DNA from: Blautia luti
GTDB taxonomy: Bacteria; Bacillota; Clostridia; Lachnospirales; Lachnospiraceae
NCBI RefSeq assembly: GCF_013304735.1
Contig: NZ_JAAITI010000010.1
Coordinates: 45,800-109,799, forward strand
DNA length: 64,000 nt
Reading direction: 5' to 3'
A program made the position numbers and the translations under genes. Shown here piece by piece: positions 8,853 to 18,540 of this stretch (position 1 is the stretch's first letter; every line of letters begins with the position of its first letter). Below the pieces are notes generated by a model. It searched no databases. It saw only the letters and a list, made by a program, of their open reading frames with translations, and was not told where the DNA came from.

Positions 8853-9713
8853 TTATTTCCTGCGTCGTTTTTTGTTCTGAACAGAATTGATTACTGTTAC
8901 AAGAACAGCTGCAATCACAATTCCGATTACAACACAGAGAAGGATCATCGGAAGAGACGGATTGGTAGCTCCGCTGACTTTCTTCTCTGATTTTTGCGCT
9001 TCTTTCGCAGCTTCTACAGTTGTTCTGTGTCCCCTCACGAGAAGTCTGTGTGTATTTACCGCATACGGAGTACAGGTAACAAGAGTCACATAATCTTTTC
9101 CTTCTTCAATTGCCAGGGACTCTGTCTGGTCCGGCAGAACCGTCTGAATCTGATCTACTTCATAGGCAAGTGTCTGATTCAGAATATGCAGATAAAAAAT
9201 ATCTCCTTCTTCCACAAGGTTCAGATCTGTAAAAAGCTTTGCACTGGGAAGTCCACGATGTGCGGAAAGAATTGCATGGGTGCTTTCTCCGCCAACCGGA
9301 AGACTGCTGCCAAACAGATGTCCGGCACCTTTTTCCAGCGATTCATCTGTTGTGTAATGATAAATTGGAATCTTCACATCGATCACAGGGATCTCCACAT
9401 ATCCCATCATACCATCACCATTCAGGTTGAGAAGAGATTCGTATGTACTGTCTTTCTCTCCATCTCTTACAGAAAAAGCATCCGGTACACTTTCCTGTTT
9501 AATCTGTTCATTATATTTCTCTGCTGCTTTCCACATGCTGTCAATCTTCTCCGAATTCTCGTCCGAAGAAACACTGCTGCTATATTTGCTGATCAGGATA
9601 TTATCCCTGTGTTTGTTCCAGACATCGCTGATCATCGGATACAGCAGTATGGACAATCCTATCAGAAACAGCAACCCAAGTCCAATATAATTTTTCTTCT
9701 TATTCTTTCTCAT
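8853..9713 (-). CDS. Class C sortase (pilus assembly), second of a tandem pair
   Basis: 286 residues from the ATG preceded by GGAGAAACCT; the ATG four codons upstream has no RBS. Closely related to the neighbouring sortase: N-terminal membrane helix, His in SAHRGLPSAKLF, Cys in LVTCTPYAVNTHR, matching Arg, and C-terminal helix. The pair probably arose by duplication. Two sortases may divide the work (shaft polymerisation and tip or base addition), but which does what cannot be told. Separated from the major pilin gene by a stable intercistronic hairpin. Confidence 0.95.
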   Translation of the reverse strand: MRKNKKKNYIGLGLLFLIGLSILLYPMISDVWNKHRDNILISKYSSSVSSDENSEKIDSMWKAAEKYNEQIKQESVPDAFSVRDGEKDSTYESLLNLNGDGMMGYVEIPVIDVKIPIYHYTTDESLEKGAGHLFGSSLPVGGESTHAILSAHRGLPSAKLFTDLNLVEEGDIFYLHILNQTLAYEVDQIQTVLPDQTESLAIEEGKDYVTLVTCTPYAVNTHRLLVRGHRTTVEAAKEAQKSEKKVSGATNPSLPMILLCVVIGIVIAAVLVTVINSVQNKKRRRK

Positions 9714-9743
9714 AGGTTTCTCCATACTGTTGTATTACCGTTT

Positions 9744-9763
9744 CCGGCCTCCGAAGAGGCCGG
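9744..9763 (-). promoter_or_regulatory. UUCG-tetraloop hairpin between major pilin and sortase genes
   Basis: On the transcript CCGGCCUC-UUCG-GAGGCCGG: eight perfect, mostly G-C pairs closed by an extra-stable UUCG loop, followed by AAACGG and no U-run. It cannot be an efficient intrinsic terminator; it is more likely a 3' stabiliser or processing boundary that protects pilin mRNA and keeps sortase levels lower. Confidence 0.6.
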
Positions 9764-9816
9764 GCGGTAACTGATTTACTTTAAATATTTCTGATTTTGA
9801 AAATGATCCGTAAGGA

Positions 9817-11418
9817 TTACTCCTCAGATCCTCTTCTGCGGCTGATGAAGAAAGCACCAGCTGCAACAGCCATAACTACAACACCGATAATAGTGAAGAG
9901 GTATGTTCCCATTCCACCTGTGGATGGAAGCTCGGAAATTTTGGTATTCTTAAATCCATATGGGTTGCTTGGATGATCTTTATCATTTACAAGTTTTACA
10001 GTTCCTGCATTCTCATTATACTCATAATGAGTTGTCTTTCCGCCAATAACTACATCATATCCTGTAAGTGTATCACCTTCGAAGCTAGCATTAATTTTCA
10101 CTTCAATCGGGGTAGATACTAATTTATATCCTGTAGGCGCCTTTGTCTCAACCAGATAATAAACAACATCACTGTCAAGACCATTAATCTCAAGTTTACC
10201 ACTTGCATCGGTTGTAAAAGTGCTATTTCCTCTTGCATCTGTAAACAGCTCGCCATCTGGCTTTCCAATATGAAGCTGGAATTCAGCACCGGAAAGAAGT
10301 TCTGTCTCTGTTGTTTTTGTTACTTCACCAGTTTTTTCGTCGTATCCTACCTCACCATTTTGGTTAATCTTAACAAATTCACCTGTCTTATTTGGTGTAC
10401 CTGTCTCTGTTGTACCAACAACACTTGTATCAATACCAAATGTGTAATGTTTTGTTTTACTTGTTTTACTCTGTACTTTGTCATTTGTAGAGTAAGTAAG
10501 TTTTGCAGTATTGGTATTCAGGTCAATGTTAAGCTGTGCATCGCTTGTCACTTTTGCATAATAAGTAATAACAATTTTTCCACCTCTATGCGCAATGATC
10601 CACTCATCGCCTAAATCATTAACAGTAAAACTTGTATTTCCATCTACAATTGCTTTTTCTACTGCTGCTGTTAATGTAGCATCCTTTTTTCCATCAATAG
10701 TTGCAGAAGGTACATAAGTATCCTTATTAACTAAGCTCAGACCATCCAGTGTATCCTCGATGGAATACTGAATACTATCTTTGCTGCTTTCATAGCTTGG
10801 AACATCTGCTGTAATTGTAAACTTAATAATGTCTCCATACTGTGTTCCCTTGATATCATTTCCAGCTACAACAGTTTCTGCAGTTTTCTTAATCTCAGGC
10901 TCAGATTTTTTCATGTATACAGTGCCATTATCATTCCAGGTATCTGTGCTAAAATCAAGTGTTCCATATTTGTACTTACCGTCTGTATCCATTTTTACAC
11001 TGATAATTGCCGGATTATAAAGAGCAGTATTTGAACCTGTTACAATAATCATCCATGTGCCAGGTGTTAATGCGCTTGTTGTATAAACACCTTCATCATC
11101 ACGATCTGTGATATTAACTACATCTGTCAGATCATTAGTTCTTTTTGCTAATGCTTCAATGTTTGCAGATGTAGGGTTTAATGTACCATCTTCTGTTTTA
11201 TCAATAGTATTCTCTAAAACCTCAGAATATGTTCCATTCTCATTATAAGTAATAATCTTATAAGCTTTTACTGTAATACCATCTTCCTTGTTGATTCCCT
11301 TAATAGTTGCGTGGTCTGCTACCATTGGATCATTGGTAGCAAATACTGCGGTGCACATAGACAGAACCATAACTGCTGCCATTAATAACGCACCAATTTT
11401 CTTGAATAAATTCTTCAT
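9817..11418 (-). CDS. Major (backbone) pilin, SpaH/EbpB-like, LPXTG-anchored
   Basis: 533 residues from the ATG with AAAGGAGACTAGT upstream; the in-frame extension to 11490 overlaps the adhesin end and lacks an RBS. Signal peptide (IGALLMAAVMVLSMCTAVFA) is followed by an N-terminal pilin domain, a central isopeptide-forming fimbrial domain (KFTITADVPSY to HYTFGID), a Cna-B-like domain with the E-box YYLVETKAPTGYK, and LPSTGG, membrane helix, RRRGSEE tail. The lysine-bearing segment VYMKKSEPEIKK after the first domain is a candidate for the polymerising pilin motif. Sortase-linked copies would form the pilus shaft. Its position after the adhesin and before the sortases is the usual pilus-operon order. 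Confidence 0.93.
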   Translation of the reverse strand: MKNLFKKIGALLMAAVMVLSMCTAVFATNDPMVADHATIKGINKEDGITVKAYKIITYNENGTYSEVLENTIDKTEDGTLNPTSANIEALAKRTNDLTDVVNITDRDDEGVYTTSALTPGTWMIIVTGSNTALYNPAIISVKMDTDGKYKYGTLDFSTDTWNDNGTVYMKKSEPEIKKTAETVVAGNDIKGTQYGDIIKFTITADVPSYESSKDSIQYSIEDTLDGLSLVNKDTYVPSATIDGKKDATLTAAVEKAIVDGNTSFTVNDLGDEWIIAHRGGKIVITYYAKVTSDAQLNIDLNTNTAKLTYSTNDKVQSKTSKTKHYTFGIDTSVVGTTETGTPNKTGEFVKINQNGEVGYDEKTGEVTKTTETELLSGAEFQLHIGKPDGELFTDARGNSTFTTDASGKLEINGLDSDVVYYLVETKAPTGYKLVSTPIEVKINASFEGDTLTGYDVVIGGKTTHYEYNENAGTVKLVNDKDHPSNPYGFKNTKISELPSTGGMGTYLFTIIGVVVMAVAAGAFFISRRRGSEE

Positions 11419-11486
11419 ACTAGTCTCCTTTCTTTCTATCCCTTTTCCTTTTTCATTCTCCTCGTATTTCCATTTACAATAATGAG

Positions 11487-14400
11487 TCACGATCTTTTTG
11501 CTTCTTCCTCCCTCCGTTTATTTTTTATAAACAACAGGAGTGCAGTCGCAAGAATTGCCACACCACTAATTGTAAATCCATAGATTCCGGGGCCACCGGC
11601 ACTCGGTAAGTTATAAATTTTGTTGTTTTTGATTGTCAGTACGTTACTTCCATCAGAAGAACTTAAGGACCACATGGCATTTTCAGTCTGAAGTGCATTG
11701 CCATCTTCGTCTGTAAGAATGATCGTTCCGTTTTCCTGTCTGAAGTAAATCTGATCTGCCAGTAAAGTGCATCCATCCGGTGCCTTTGTCTCTTCCAGGT
11801 AATACTGCCCTGAAGAAAGATTTCTCAGAGCTTCTTCCTGCTGATCGTTATCAATCACAATTGGCTCTGTATTTACTTTACTGTATGTGTTTCCGTCTTT
11901 CTTATAAAGATCAAATTCCGCACCTGTCAGTCTTGTTACTGTGCTATCTTTACTGTTCAAAATCTTAACCAGGTCAAGATCCGCAGTATTTTCTGTGTAG
12001 GTGTTTTCAATTGCAACTTCTGCATTGCGGCCATCTGTAATTTCATAGGTTCCTGTTGCAAACATTGCCCACTGTTTCGGATAGTCAAAATGCAGGATGT
12101 TCTGGCAGTCATACCGGATTTTTGCACCTCGGAAAATCATGGTTCCTTCAATGCCTTCTCCACTGTAGAAATAACAGTTATCCAGTGTCGCGTTATTATC
12201 AAATCCGTTAATGGATTTAATAATATTTATAATCGCCAGTCTTTCATCAATACTTGCAGGATTTCGGGTCCATACAAAGGTTCCCTGACCCTTGGTCAGT
12301 TTTGCCACAATTAAATTCTGTACACCAATTTCGTAATCCTGTTGATTACAATTTGTGACTCTGTCTTTTGCTGTATACTTATAAGTCGAAGCCTCTGTGG
12401 TAACATCCACACCGTTCTGTTCCGGATTCTGAATTGTTGTTCCATTGATCTTTACTTCTGAGGAATATCCGTTTTTGTTGTAATTGTTCTCTGTAACGTG
12501 ATACGTACCTGTTCCACATCCCTCAATTTTCCAGGTATAAGTCCAGGTGGTACCGCTTCCTGTTACGAACGCATCCCTTCTTAAGTAAAGATCCTGTGCG
12601 AAATCAACATAAGTATTGGTTTCTGTATCCAGTTTCTTTCCGGTTACCGTGATCTTATATGGAGGTTCCGCATTTGCAAGTTCTCCGATCTCGGTATCCG
12701 TAAGACCTTCAAATGTTTTTGATATTCTGATAAATGTCTGATCCTGTTCCTGGCCCTGATTCTTCGGAGTATTGGTAACAACCACATTCGCGTCCTGACC
12801 AAGTTTGATGCTTCCATCTGCTATATGACCATCAGTGTCTGTAACCACAGATGCATCCGCATTATTCACTGCTTTGTCAGGAGTATCATACTTCTCGGAA
12901 TTCAGATCTACCTCTTCAACCCGGAAACTTGTTCCGGAAAGAATACTTGTTACTGCAACTGTGTATCCGGCAGGTACGCCGGTTACAGTTCCATCGTCTG
13001 TTGTCTTGCGGCCACAGACAATTGCATCACTTCCATTGGATGCCAGTGCACCGGAAGCATTGTAATACCAGTAGTTGTTATCTTCATCCAGCAGATAATA
13101 ATCACCATTTGCATATGGGACTAAAACATTATCCTGATTGGAAAGCTGAATGCGAAAACTGAAGGTATCCTCTACAAAAATATCATCTTTGATCTTCTTG
13201 GTAATCTGAAGTTCTCGACTGTTGGCTGCCGAACAGTTATTGGTATAAACCACAACCGGTCGTACATTTACTGCCTTTTTATCAGTCTCAACCTTCTTGA
13301 TTACTCCCTCTCCGGTTTCCTTGTTATCTTCATCATACTCTTTGTATCCGGTATCATTAATTTTAATCTGGCTGTATTCTTCGGACTTTACTCCGATCTC
13401 TCTTACATAATATTTCCTGTTCGCCTGTAAATCGGTAAAGATTGCAGACTCATCTGGTTTCAGATAAAAGACATTCTTGTATGGCGTTCCATTAATTTCC
13501 TTATCACCAAATTGAATTTCCTGGCTCGTCGGTTTACCTGCATTTCCATATACTGCACTGCCATTTCCCAGAGGAACATATTTATCAGAATAGATTTCAT
13601 TTCCCTGGCTGTCTTCACCAACAATATCCTGTGCATATAACTGGAACGCAAACTCTACATTACTGTATTTTTCTTTATCAGTATTGCTGAGCTCTTTTCT
13701 TACTTCTACCTGTCCCTCCGGAATAACCTGGATGTTAAACTTCATATGAAGGTTGGAAGCACCAGCTCCTCGTTCCATATAAAACATCTTAAAGGAATGA
13801 GTTGTAAAATCCCTAAAAGTATCACCGTCGAAATAATTATCAACCTTACTGCTATCCCATTTTGTTCCATCCGGGAAATATCCTGCTGAACGGAACATTT
13901 CTTTAATAGTAGTTGTATACTCCTTTGGTACCTGTCCTGTATTACAATCCTTCCAGCTTACAACTCCGGTCTCAAAATTAATCTTACCGGAATGGGCATC
14001 GTGTACACCACCAATATCAAGTACCAGAACATCATCGATATAAATCCACATGTCGTCATCGCCATTGAATTCATAGATCATGGATTCTTTTTTGGAACTG
14101 TTCGGAGGTGTTACCTTTCCAGCTTTTGGCTGAAGGAAATTACCATCCATTTCCATACCAAACTGGTAATCATTCGTACCCTGAGTCTGATAAAGTACTT
14201 TTCCCTTATCCGGATCGCTGTCATCCAATTCATTACCATCTTCATCATATAAATTATGGGTATTAGATGCATATTTGCCATCCGCAATTGCATTATATGG
14301 CATAAAGTTTCCACGGCTGTAGAAATATGAGGTACTATCTCCTCTTGGTGTTCCTATTGCATCATAAACCGTAAAATTCGCTGATGTTCCAGGATTACTT

Positions 14401-16883
14401 CCTAAATATGCGTAGTTATTGAAACTGCTATATTCATAATATCCTGTCTGGTCATAAATGGTTTTTAAGAACAGATGATTTACTGTTGTTGTTTTTCCAC
14501 CGGAAAACAGACTTTCCAAATTCGAACTATTACTTTTTACCGTTGGATATCCATTAGGTGCAAGAACGTTGTTTAACAGTCCTCTCTTGATATTTCCATT
14601 TCCATAGTCACCACCAAGAGTAAGCCAGGTACTCTGATCTGAATTCGGTCCGATCTTTTCACTGCTGTTACCCCATAAATCCTTCATCTTCATGGTAATA
14701 CCATCGCTGGTATGGTCAACAGTCTCAACCGTTTTCAGGTTTTCTACCTTCTGATAAACAAAATATACTGTATTACTTCCAATATCGTACCATGCTGTCG
14801 TATCCTTCACATTCCGATCAGAAGTATACTGATATTTCCCGTTATTATAACGAACATTATTTACTACAGTTCCCTCTTCTCCTGCTGAGGAAGCAACTTT
14901 AGCTTTCTTGAAAGCATAGCCGCTAATCTTCGGAGCATCTGCATATGCTGTTGTATGTGAGTTTCCACTCCATGTTACAGATTTATTACCACTTCCAATA
15001 GAATTTCCTGTTGTATCAATCAACTGAATTGACAAACTTCTCCGAGCATCCTGCCAGGTAATCGTGAACACCGAAAAGCTATCCGTCTCAAATTCCGCTT
15101 TCTGAATTTCATTCTCTGCGGTAGTCTCAACTTTTGCAGTTCCCTGCTGTGTCATATCAACAACAGACTGCACATTACCAGCTTCATCCTCTACAAGATG
15201 CATCACTGCAACAGAAAGCTCCTGTGCATCTGTGGCTTCTGTATTCTCATCCTCCAGAGATATCTCCTCATCAGCTTCTGAACTGAATGTTGATGTCTCT
15301 GTGCTCTCTTTGATTTCCTGAGGAATTGATGATGCCTGATAATCCATGGAAACTTTAACGCTTCCGTTATTTGGCTCAATTTTATTTCCCTCATTGTCCT
15401 GGAAATAAATATCATATGCAAGAAAACCTGCAACTGTATAATCCCCTTCTTCAGCTTTTGCATGAAGCTGAGATTCTACTTCTGAATACTGAGCATTGTC
15501 TTTTTCAACAGGTGTTACGACCAGTTCCGCATCTTCAGGAAGAACATCCTTATCTGCAGTTGCTGTCACAACTACATTCCCTACCGTCTTGGAATAAGTA
15601 ACAGGACCTTCCTGCGTGAGATCATCCGTCACTTCCTCTTCCGCCGGCTCCTCATCACCCGTCTCAACCACCTGAACCATATCACTTCTTATGTAAGCTT
15701 CCGTTCCCTCGTAAGAAACTCTGTACCAGGTTGTCCCGTCTTCTGCTGTAACAGTTTCCAGAACGGTAAGCTGTGTACCTGCTTCCACAGTTGTAACTAC
15801 ATCCGCATCTTCTGATGGACTGACACGAAGATTTACATCATCTCCAATGACAGTTACAATAACAGCTTCCTCTGATGGAACCTGTGTAATCTCAGGTTCT
15901 TCTTCTGGAACTTCTGTAACTTCCGGTTCTTCTGCCGGAGCTTCTGTTACGGTCGGCTCTTCCGTCGGTGCTTCTGTAACTTCCGGTTCCTCTGCCGGAG
16001 CCTCTGTTACGGTCGGCTCTTCCGTCGGTGCTTCTGTAACTTCCGGTTCTTCTGCCGGAACTTCTGTTACTTCCGGCTCCGGTGTAATCTCACCGTCTGA
16101 AATATCCACATCACTATCATTTCCCTCTGAATCAATAGGAGTGTCTGAATTTTCATCCTCACCAGAAACTGTTTTAGGGGAGTCCCACATCACCGCAAAA
16201 ACAGCGGAATTTCCAGTTTCTGCCTGAATGGTCTGTACCTGCTTGGTTTCTGTTACATTCAGAACCTTCAGATCTTCATTCGGCTGTAAAACATAAGCTT
16301 CTGTCTCGCCGGTGCTGCTGTTATAACGAAGTTTTTCAACAGTTACACTCGTATTGGCTGCATCGGTAAGTTCCGGTGCTGCCGGTGTCTTGTATTCAAT
16401 TGTTACCTTCACTCTGCCGTTCGGCTCAACTCTGTTTCCGTCAGCATCTGCAAAATATACATCTAACGCAAAAAAGCCCCGCAGGCTGCTGCCCTTATCT
16501 TCGGCCGCCTTCGAAAGCTTCTGAGATACTGTATTATAGAGTACTGATGAATTTTCGTTTACAGTATCGGCTTTCAAAGATGTATTTTGAGGAAGAGCTC
16601 CTTCTTCCTGCGCCTCTGCTGTTACTTTAACAGAATCATTTTCATATGTAAGCATAGTTTGCTGCGCCTGTTTTTCCTGGTCTGCGCTGCTTACATCCGG
16701 TGTCGATTCTTCGGCTTCGGGTCCCGATGATCCTTCACCATCTGTGAACAGATCATCTGTTCCATCTCCAAATGTCTCACTCGCGGAGATCGTGTATGCA
16801 CTTGGCACACAAGATACCATCAACGCCAAAGCCACCATAAATGCCAGGATTTTTCTGAACTTATCTTTCCTCAATTTCTTCAT
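11487..16883 (-). CDS. Giant pilus tip adhesin with SH3b, fibro-slime and Cna-B-like domains
   Basis: 1798 residues; the ATG at 16883 has GGAAAGG upstream, unlike the ATG nine codons earlier. Signal peptide, then two related N-terminal modules (FFALDVYFADADGNRVEP and FLAYDIYFQDNEGNKIEP), separated by a Glu/Pro/Thr repeat (TEEPEVTEAP units) and an SH3b-like module (DDVNLRVSPSEDADVV to YIRSDMVQ). The middle holds a fibro-slime/PA14-like domain with FNGDDDMWIYIDDVLVLDIGG. Cna-B-like domains follow (E-box YYLEETKAPDG), then the variant sorting signal LPSAG, a membrane helix and basic tail. By size and first position it should be the tip subunit that binds host or neighbour cells or mucus glycans; the ligand is unknown. 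Confidence 0.9.
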   Translation of the reverse strand: MKKLRKDKFRKILAFMVALALMVSCVPSAYTISASETFGDGTDDLFTDGEGSSGPEAEESTPDVSSADQEKQAQQTMLTYENDSVKVTAEAQEEGALPQNTSLKADTVNENSSVLYNTVSQKLSKAAEDKGSSLRGFFALDVYFADADGNRVEPNGRVKVTIEYKTPAAPELTDAANTSVTVEKLRYNSSTGETEAYVLQPNEDLKVLNVTETKQVQTIQAETGNSAVFAVMWDSPKTVSGEDENSDTPIDSEGNDSDVDISDGEITPEPEVTEVPAEEPEVTEAPTEEPTVTEAPAEEPEVTEAPTEEPTVTEAPAEEPEVTEVPEEEPEITQVPSEEAVIVTVIGDDVNLRVSPSEDADVVTTVEAGTQLTVLETVTAEDGTTWYRVSYEGTEAYIRSDMVQVVETGDEEPAEEEVTDDLTQEGPVTYSKTVGNVVVTATADKDVLPEDAELVVTPVEKDNAQYSEVESQLHAKAEEGDYTVAGFLAYDIYFQDNEGNKIEPNNGSVKVSMDYQASSIPQEIKESTETSTFSSEADEEISLEDENTEATDAQELSVAVMHLVEDEAGNVQSVVDMTQQGTAKVETTAENEIQKAEFETDSFSVFTITWQDARRSLSIQLIDTTGNSIGSGNKSVTWSGNSHTTAYADAPKISGYAFKKAKVASSAGEEGTVVNNVRYNNGKYQYTSDRNVKDTTAWYDIGSNTVYFVYQKVENLKTVETVDHTSDGITMKMKDLWGNSSEKIGPNSDQSTWLTLGGDYGNGNIKRGLLNNVLAPNGYPTVKSNSSNLESLFSGGKTTTVNHLFLKTIYDQTGYYEYSSFNNYAYLGSNPGTSANFTVYDAIGTPRGDSTSYFYSRGNFMPYNAIADGKYASNTHNLYDEDGNELDDSDPDKGKVLYQTQGTNDYQFGMEMDGNFLQPKAGKVTPPNSSKKESMIYEFNGDDDMWIYIDDVLVLDIGGVHDAHSGKINFETGVVSWKDCNTGQVPKEYTTTIKEMFRSAGYFPDGTKWDSSKVDNYFDGDTFRDFTTHSFKMFYMERGAGASNLHMKFNIQVIPEGQVEVRKELSNTDKEKYSNVEFAFQLYAQDIVGEDSQGNEIYSDKYVPLGNGSAVYGNAGKPTSQEIQFGDKEINGTPYKNVFYLKPDESAIFTDLQANRKYYVREIGVKSEEYSQIKINDTGYKEYDEDNKETGEGVIKKVETDKKAVNVRPVVVYTNNCSAANSRELQITKKIKDDIFVEDTFSFRIQLSNQDNVLVPYANGDYYLLDEDNNYWYYNASGALASNGSDAIVCGRKTTDDGTVTGVPAGYTVAVTSILSGTSFRVEEVDLNSEKYDTPDKAVNNADASVVTDTDGHIADGSIKLGQDANVVVTNTPKNQGQEQDQTFIRISKTFEGLTDTEIGELANAEPPYKITVTGKKLDTETNTYVDFAQDLYLRRDAFVTGSGTTWTYTWKIEGCGTGTYHVTENNYNKNGYSSEVKINGTTIQNPEQNGVDVTTEASTYKYTAKDRVTNCNQQDYEIGVQNLIVAKLTKGQGTFVWTRNPASIDERLAIINIIKSINGFDNNATLDNCYFYSGEGIEGTMIFRGAKIRYDCQNILHFDYPKQWAMFATGTYEITDGRNAEVAIENTYTENTADLDLVKILNSKDSTVTRLTGAEFDLYKKDGNTYSKVNTEPIVIDNDQQEEALRNLSSGQYYLEETKAPDGCTLLADQIYFRQENGTIILTDEDGNALQTENAMWSLSSSDGSNVLTIKNNKIYNLPSAGGPGIYGFTISGVAILATALLLFIKNKRREEEAKRS
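15898..16080 (-). repeat. Coding minisatellite, 30-bp units in a 60-bp higher-order repeat
   Basis: Near-identical 60-bp blocks, each two 10-residue units of the type TEAPAEEPEV / TEAPTEEPTV, inside the adhesin gene. Such tracts change length by slipped pairing or recombination and would alter stalk length of the adhesin. Confidence 0.85.
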
Positions 16884-17237
16884 ACCTTTCCTGCTTTCCT
16901 GTGTGTGCATTAACGTGTACTATAATTCTTATTATTTTTCTTCCGTTTATATTCCTCTCTTCTTAAAAAAGCTTCAGGTTTTTTATCTGGTAATTAAAGC
17001 TGTTTCATACCGCAAACTTTTTATATTTACAGGATTCTCATGTCAATACAAAAAACATTTTTGGTATCCAATGATATCCAGATAAAAACTTTGGCTTCTT
17101 CTCCTTTCTTAAATATCGTTCTTTTTTGTTTTTGTTGAATATTTTTAAGTATTATCTGATTATTTGTCTTATTTATTATAACGTGAACCCAATTGTTACG
17201 TAAGGCCCATTTGGCTACAAAAAGGTGCCTTTGAACA
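16884..17237 (-). promoter_or_regulatory. Upstream region of the pilus operon with a candidate promoter
   Basis: AT-rich, no gene. On the minus strand a TTGACA (17046-17041) and TATAAA (17025-17020) are 15 bp apart, about 140 bp before the adhesin ATG; the short spacer fits a promoter that needs an activator. No clear terminator after the regulator gene was found, only a weak AAGGC/GCCTT hairpin near 17202-17233. Confidence 0.4.
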
Positions 17238-18239
17238 TCAATTTAACATATATTGTTTCAATTCCTCACGTTTCTTTATATCCAGCTTACAGAAAATATC
17301 CGTAAGATAATGTTTCACCGTATTCACAGAAATCCCCATATGTGCTGCAATTTCTTTATTCGTCCATCCACCACTTGCCTGCATCGCAATTGAAAATTCC
17401 ATAACAGTCAGTTCATCGGTCACTTTGTTCTTCGTTTCAGGATTATGCACTGCCATCCATCCTCTGCTGAAAAACAGTACTCCATCTGTAATCCTTTTGT
17501 AGGCGTCCGGATCATTTTTCCGAATGCAAACCTCTATCAGTCCCTGAAGGAGTCCATGATGTTCTATAAACGGCTCTACAAAATCATCCTTCTCCGCCAT
17601 TTTCCATCCTTCCATCAGATCAATCTGCGCTTCTTTTTTATACCTTCTGTTAATTCTGCACGTCGACATCATACACCGGAGATAAACCATACTGATCGGA
17701 TAAGTCTCCCTCGTCATAAACAACGCTGCTTTACACATTCCATAAGCACTCCAGTACTCTCCGTTCAGATAAGCCTGATGTGCCAGTACATACACCGCAA
17801 AAAGTCTCAGCCCCTCAGAAAGAATGCCACTGTATTCCCACAGCGGCGGAATTCCTTCTGCTGGAAGATGAAGAAGCACCGCACCAACATATCCTGCCAG
17901 TACACAAGATGCCTGCAGTTCCTCCGAAATCTCTTTTTTCATTGCCTTACTGATGCATTCCTGAATTCCCTGCAGACCTCGCTTCGAAGCAACCGATCTG
18001 CCAAGTGTCAGATTTGCATAACAATAAAGCATACACGCCGAAAGGCGCAATTCCATTTTTTCATTTTCCAGATACAGTTCTGTAATCTCACAGCACTCTT
18101 TTGCTTTGCCCGTAAAATAATACAACTCAGCCATCGCAATATTTCTGAAATCTTTATCCTCAAACTACTCCACTGTCTCCAGGGCTTTTCCCGGTTCAAA
18201 AGAAGAATTTAAAAGCGGAAGTACCGTATATTTATTCAT
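17238..18239 (-). pseudogene. LuxR-type transcriptional regulator interrupted by an in-frame amber codon
   Basis: The reading frame starts at the ATG at 18239 with a strong RBS (GGAGGGTGG) and runs 333 codons, but codon 25 is TAG (18167-18165). After it the frame continues without interruption: helical, TPR-like sensor region (MAELYYFTGKAKECCEI onward), then a C-terminal LuxR HTH with GGWTNKEIAAHMGISVNTVKHYLTDIFCKLDIKKREEL. The internal ATG at 18134 has no Shine-Dalgarno, so re-initiation is unlikely to be efficient. The gene lies just upstream of, and in line with, the pilus operon, so it is the likely pilus regulator. It may be a recent null allele, an on/off variant, or a sequencing error. 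Confidence 0.75.
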
Positions 18240-18478
18240 TTTCCACCCTCCGTGGTCATACCAGTATTCATTCAAGAATCTCCGCAATGAAGTTATTCTC
18301 TGAAGTCTCCGAATCTCAAATTTATGCTGTTTTTTAGTTATACGGATATTCAAAATCCGTCGTTTGTCCCGTTCATTATAGTAGAAAACTATTAAGAAAT
18401 AAATTCAAAGTTTTTACAAAAATCCGTCAAAAATTTCCACTATCAGTATCTATTATGCAAAGCATATATTCTCCATAC
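18240..18478 (-). promoter_or_regulatory. Noncoding leader of the LuxR-type regulator
   Basis: No gene. Contains a small inverted repeat ACGGAT/ATCCGT (about 18344-18362) and AT-rich promoter-like sequence for the minus-strand regulator. No promoter can be fixed with confidence. Confidence 0.3.
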
Positions 18479-18513
18479 AAAAAAAGAGCTCCCGGGCACA
18501 AATGCCCGGAAAC
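18479..18513 (-). terminator. Intrinsic terminator of murA
   Basis: Minus-strand stem CCGGGCA-TTTG-TGCCCGG extended by GAG/CTC pairing, followed by seven T residues; 28 bp after the murA stop. Confidence 0.9.
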
Positions 18514-18540
18514 TCTCATAATTCATAAAAATCAAAAAAA

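Noticed and set aside
15847..16227. Plus-strand ORF with Gly/Ser/Val repeats opposite the adhesin
   Set aside because: It is the reverse reading of the TEEPEVTEAP repeat; no RBS and the minus-strand protein is clearly real.
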